Positions 61,228 through 64,000 of a DNA stretch of 64,000 nucleotides are shown piece by piece. Source of the DNA: Pseudanabaena mucicola FACHB-723. GTDB lineage: Bacteria; Cyanobacteriota; Cyanobacteriia; Pseudanabaenales; Pseudanabaenaceae. The stretch covers positions 1-64,000 of the forward strand of contig NZ_JACJQB010000015.1 in NCBI RefSeq assembly GCF_014696385.1, read 5' to 3'. Under the pieces are notes generated by a model. The model did no database searches and was not told the DNA's origin. It saw only the letters and a program-made list of their open reading frames with translations. Position 1 is the stretch's first letter, and each line of letters opens with the position of its first letter. The position numbers and the translations under genes were made by a program.

Positions 61228-61260
61228 AGAGCGATCAATTTTTGTTGAATTGATCGCTCT
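61228..61260 (+). terminator. Terminator-like hairpin
   Basis: AGAGCGATCAATT and its complement (61228-61240, 61248-61260) around TTTGTTG, followed by a T-rich tail (CTTCCTTTTATT). It lies just past the M23 gene. Confidence 0.78.
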
Positions 61261-61319
61261 CTTCCTTTTATTACCGTCAAATGTTGGTTTGTTCAAATAT
61301 TTTTAAGAGGGTTCGTATA

Positions 61320-61910
61320 ATGCAATTATCTGGCAAAATTCACTTCAAAAATATTGTTTTATGCGCTTTACTGGGAAACTTTGTTAGTTTATTGCCAAAT
61401 ATAGAGACATCTATAGCAGCAGGTGGAGATACTATTGAGACATCAACAACTGGAGATTCTTCAATTTCTCCAACACCTCAAAGTGCAGCTTCCCTAACTG
61501 TTACTCCCACTACTCTTTTGCAAAATGGAACAAATAATTTTGCTAATGTAAGCTCTAACACTGGAGCCTTAAACTACCCAAATTGTAGTTCATGCTTCTT
61601 TGGAATTTTGCGTACCACGCCTAACACTAATAATTTTAGTGGCACAATCAACAATCAACTTGAAGCCGTTATTGGCATTATCATTGCCATTGATTCTCCT
61701 GAAAAGGCAAATTCTGAAACTAATCGGATGATAGTCGAAATTCAGAAAAGCAAAAATGAATATGAAATTCAATTGGCATTAGGTGAAAAATTAGCTGATG
61801 CGATTGAATCAGGAAAAATGGAGAGAGCAAAGATTGTTGCCCTGTTGCTTGCACCTCTACTAGGTAAAACTCACAATCAACTACTCTCGGAAATCTTTGC
61901 TAAACGTTAA
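61320..61910 (+). CDS. Secreted hypothetical protein
   Basis: About 196 residues from ATG 61320. A hydrophobic segment (N-I-V-L-C-A-L-L-G-N-F-V-S-L-L) near the N-terminus is a likely signal peptide. A Thr/Ser-rich stretch (about 40-75) follows, then a C-N-x-C-like pair (C-S-S-C) and a helical C-terminus with A-I-E-S-G-K-M-E-R-A-K-I. I recognise no family. It overlaps the next gene by one base (TAATG), so the two are coupled, and both follow the M23 gene. Confidence 0.6.
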   Translation: MQLSGKIHFKNIVLCALLGNFVSLLPNIETSIAAGGDTIETSTTGDSSISPTPQSAASLTVTPTTLLQNGTNNFANVSSNTGALNYPNCSSCFFGILRTTPNTNNFSGTINNQLEAVIGIIIAIDSPEKANSETNRMIVEIQKSKNEYEIQLALGEKLADAIESGKMERAKIVALLLAPLLGKTHNQLLSEIFAKR

Positions 61911-62155
61911 TGATATCAGAGGCTACAGCTATGTATAAAGTGACAGTGGCTTGTCTAAAATTCTTTGCCTACTTTCTTGTTGGTATATTCCTTGCATTTC
62001 CAATATCAGCAATGTTTGGCGCGATCGCCTTATTTCTCTCTTACCTTCCCCTCATCTGGCAAATCCTTTGGCGGACTGGATTAGGATTGATGATGTTGAC
62101 AGCGATCGCCTTGTTTATTGAAGGCTTAAACAATGGCGCAAACCGCAATTTCTAG
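61910..62155 (+). CDS. Small membrane protein coupled to the secreted gene
   Basis: An 81-residue protein (or 74 residues from Met8) with two or three hydrophobic helices (F-F-A-Y-F-L-V-G-I-F-L-A-F, then F-G-A-I-A-L-F-L-S-Y-L-P-L-I, then G-L-G-L-M-M-L-T-A-I-A-L-F). The start overlaps the stop of the upstream gene. No family recognised. Confidence 0.55.
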   Translation: MISEATAMYKVTVACLKFFAYFLVGIFLAFPISAMFGAIALFLSYLPLIWQILWRTGLGLMMLTAIALFIEGLNNGANRNF

Positions 62156-62212
62156 ATTTCTGAGTGTTTTTGTTGCTGCATTAAAATCTCAACAATTTCC
62201 TCTATGTCGTCT

Positions 62213-62335
62213 CTATTCGTGGCGAAAAGTTAAAGTACGATCGCGCATAAAATAAACCCCTGCTTCTAGAGGGATTTCCTTCAATCGCGCCTGTAATTTC
62301 TCAGGATCTTGTAATAACGACTCAGTTATAAACTT
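62213..62335 (-). pseudogene. uvrC: N-terminal fragment of uvrC
   Basis: On the minus strand, from about 62323, the frame reads S-L-L-Q-D-P-E-K-L-Q-A-R-L-K-E-I-P, then L-E-A-G-V-Y-F-M-R-D-R, and then diverges to a TAG at 62213-62215. The first part matches the N-terminus of UvrC (excinuclease subunit C, usual form K-x-I-P-x-x-P-G-V-Y-x-M-x-D). The expected I-L-Y-I-G-K-S-K segment and everything after it is gone. There is no start codon in frame. Downstream, in another frame, N-R-D-D-I-E-E-I-V-E-I-L-M-Q is open to 62153; it may be the end of a different gene. Deletion junction likely near 62237. Confidence 0.75.
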
Positions 62336-62436
62336 ACGAGGGCAGATTCAACATGTTACAAATGAAGAACGAGATTTTTTGTGACGCGTCATGTTGCGAA
62401 AATCTGACTCTATTATGCGATCGCAAAATTCTAATT

Positions 62437-63210
62437 ATGTTTTGGCAATATTTGTTGATTTTTGGTGCAGCTATATTAGCGGGGGCAATCAATGGCATCG
62501 CTGGGGGGGGCAGTTTTATTTTGTTTCCTGCCTTGATGTTTGCGGGTTTGCCGCCGATTCCTGCCAATGCCACCAACGCGATCGCACTTTTACCGGGAAC
62601 ATTGGCCAGTGCAGGAGCCTATCGCAGTGAGTTTGGAAAGGATTTGCGATCGCTAATTCAGGTTTGCATACTCGGTCTAATCGGGGGACTACTAGGGGCA
62701 ATTTTGCTATTGCGAACACCTCCTGCGGATTTTTTGCGAATTCTGCCCTATTTACTGCTGACAGCCACCCTCGCCTTTAGCTTTAGCAAAAATCTGACGC
62801 TTTGGGTAGAACAGCAACAGGCAAGATTTGCCAGATTGCAAGCCCTCCGCACAGCACTCATTACAATCCTGCAATTGGTGGTGGCAGTCTATGGCGGATT
62901 TTTTGGCGGCGGTATGGGAATTTTGTTTTTGGCATCCTTTGCGCTGATGGGGATGACCAATATCCACCGCATGAATGCTTACAAAACGATCTTGACTAGT
63001 TGCATCAATGCGATCATTATCATTCCCTTTGTGAATGCGGGGGTAATCCTGTGGCAAGAGGCAGCCATCGCCGCCGTTGGCGCGATTATCGGTGGTTATA
63101 TTAGTGCCTACTATGCCCAAAAGATTGCCCCGATTTTAGTGAGACGTTTAGTGATTGTGGTGGGAATAGTGATGACGCTGTACTTTTTTGTAAGGAGTTG
63201 GATGAGTTAA
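62437..63210 (+). CDS. TauE/SafE-family membrane permease
   Basis: About 257 residues from ATG 62437 (M-F-W-Q-Y-L-L-I-F-G); the longer frame from 62353 adds a cysteine-rich, unlikely leader. It has about eight membrane helices. The family signatures are G-A-I-N-G-I-A-G-G-G-S-F-I-L-F-P in the N-terminal half and V-Y-G-G-F-F-G-G-G-M-G-I-L in the C-terminal half. TauE/SafE proteins export or import sulfite, sulfoacetate and related anions. Substrate unknown. Confidence 0.92.
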   Translation: MFWQYLLIFGAAILAGAINGIAGGGSFILFPALMFAGLPPIPANATNAIALLPGTLASAGAYRSEFGKDLRSLIQVCILGLIGGLLGAILLLRTPPADFLRILPYLLLTATLAFSFSKNLTLWVEQQQARFARLQALRTALITILQLVVAVYGGFFGGGMGILFLASFALMGMTNIHRMNAYKTILTSCINAIIIIPFVNAGVILWQEAAIAAVGAIIGGYISAYYAQKIAPILVRRLVIVVGIVMTLYFFVRSWMS

Positions 63211-63320
63211 ATGCTACTCGTTCATTGGGCGGGAACAATTGGACTCAGCCATTTGTCATAAAATGATAGTGATCGCCACAGCGATCGCAATTTGTTTGTA
63301 ACTAATGGGCTTTTCTCTAC

Positions 63321-64000
63321 ATGTCTAGTGTCACCATCCGAGGCGCAAAACACAGCTATAGTCTGACGACTCCAACCCAGTTTGCAAATTCAAAATTGCA
63401 TCAACCCGCCCCCTTTGCGATCGCATTTTTGCATGGGTGGATGCTCAGCCAAGCTTACTGGCAACCATTAATCCAGCAACTAGAAGCTAATTTCTCCTGT
63501 CTATCCTACGATCTACGTGGCTTTGGACGCTCGGAGCTGGGGGATGACCAAGAATATTCATTAATTAGTTATGCCAAGGATTTAGAAGAATTACTTGACC
63601 GATTGGGGATTGAGCAAGTTTGGCTAGTCGGTCACTCTTTGGGGGGCGCGATTGCATTATGGGCAGCAAATTCACTTTGCGATCGCGTTTTAGGTGTGGT
63701 TTGTCTCAACGCAGGGGGCGGCATTTATATCAAAGAAGAATTTGAAAAATTTCGCACCGCAGGCAAAATCATCTTAAATTTGCGTCCGCGCTGGTTGCAA
63801 AACCTAACTCCAGTCCATAGTCAATTTGCTAAGGATAGTGTGCATACGCCCCTAGATATGCAATGGGGTAAACAAAGAGTAATCGATTTTGTATCTGCCA
63901 AGTATCCAGCCGCCAAAGGCACTTTGCTCGATTCCACCAGCGAACAGGAAGTACATAAGTTACCGCAAATAGTCTCCAAATTACGCCAGCCTGTCTATTT
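63321..64000 (+). CDS. Alpha/beta hydrolase (truncated by the window edge)
   Basis: From ATG 63321 the frame is open to the edge (about 226 residues). It has the alpha/beta-hydrolase order: F-L-H-G-W-M oxyanion region, Y-D-L-R-G-F-G-R-S, and the nucleophile elbow V-G-H-S-L-G-G-A with Ser. The acid and histidine lie beyond the edge. An epoxide-hydrolase or lipase-like role is possible; none is established. Confidence 0.88.
   Translation, partial: MSSVTIRGAKHSYSLTTPTQFANSKLHQPAPFAIAFLHGWMLSQAYWQPLIQQLEANFSCLSYDLRGFGRSELGDDQEYSLISYAKDLEELLDRLGIEQVWLVGHSLGGAIALWAANSLCDRVLGVVCLNAGGGIYIKEEFEKFRTAGKIILNLRPRWLQNLTPVHSQFAKDSVHTPLDMQWGKQRVIDFVSAKYPAAKGTLLDSTSEQEVHKLPQIVSKLRQPVY

Noticed and set aside
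1-64000. CRISPR arrays, tRNA and rRNA genes
   Set aside because: No regularly spaced repeats and no cloverleaf or rRNA stretches were seen; the many inverted repeats are single hairpins, not arrays.

Overview
The window is a piece of cyanobacterial chromosome. Direct evidence is a full psbK gene, a PsbQ-type (CyanoQ) protein, a CpcT/CpeT-type bilin lyase, ndhD, chlM, a class I fructose-1,6-bisphosphatase, a CbiG-CobJ fusion, and very frequent GCGATCGC (HIP1) octamers. CpcT implies phycobilisomes. The moderate-to-low G+C, the small intergenic hairpin elements and the gene set suggest a Pseudanabaena-like filamentous cyanobacterium; that placement is inference. I saw no rRNA, tRNA or CRISPR array.

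Layout. 1-2.5 kb: an accessory edge, where the end of an IS5-type transposase abuts a shortened TOPRIM-like gene paired with an SMC-like ATPase, then a DUF29 gene. 2.5-8.5 kb: leuS, carrying an in-frame repeat insertion, then a minus-strand run of protoglobin, V4R-like protein, roadblock/LC7 protein, Ras-like GTPase and DUF4388/PATAN protein, which looks like one signalling module. 9.2-11.4 kb: a solitary NACHT NTPase. 11.4-56 kb: mostly housekeeping genes in short transcription units (scpA, ispF, gltD, a nifS-like desulfurase, psbQ, purD, fabF-acpP, cobJ, fbp, larB, a PPTase gene, psbK, sppA, chlM, hemC, gcvT, an RRM gene, lipA, purK, ndhD), mixed with regulators: an ethylene-receptor-like hybrid kinase, a zinc-ribbon PP2C phosphatase, a LysR regulator and a stand-alone VMAP N-terminal domain. 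56-62.4 kb: a second accessory block with two copies of a 90-bp MITE around a transposase fragment, an HTH-NB-ARC-TPR STAND ATPase, a broken hicA next to an intact hicB, a secreted ricin-lectin/M23 endopeptidase, two small envelope proteins and a fragment of uvrC. The window ends in a TauE/SafE permease and a truncated alpha/beta hydrolase.

How it fits together. The housekeeping genes cover tetrapyrrole synthesis (chlM, hemC, cobJ), photosynthetic complexes (psbK, psbQ, cpcT-like, ndhD), purine synthesis (purD, purK), fatty-acid synthesis (fabF, acpP, with a PPTase for ACP activation), glutamate synthesis and one-carbon/lipoate metabolism (gcvT, lipA). Convergent pairs are usually separated by strong bidirectional terminators. 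Between genes lie many long, near-perfect hairpins belonging to several dispersed repeat families.

The most promising under-described systems are the five-gene protoglobin/V4R/roadblock/GTPase/PATAN module (5.4-8.5 kb), the ATPase plus TOPRIM-like pair apparently cut by an IS (0.1-2.0 kb), and the STAND/NACHT genes as candidate defence proteins.
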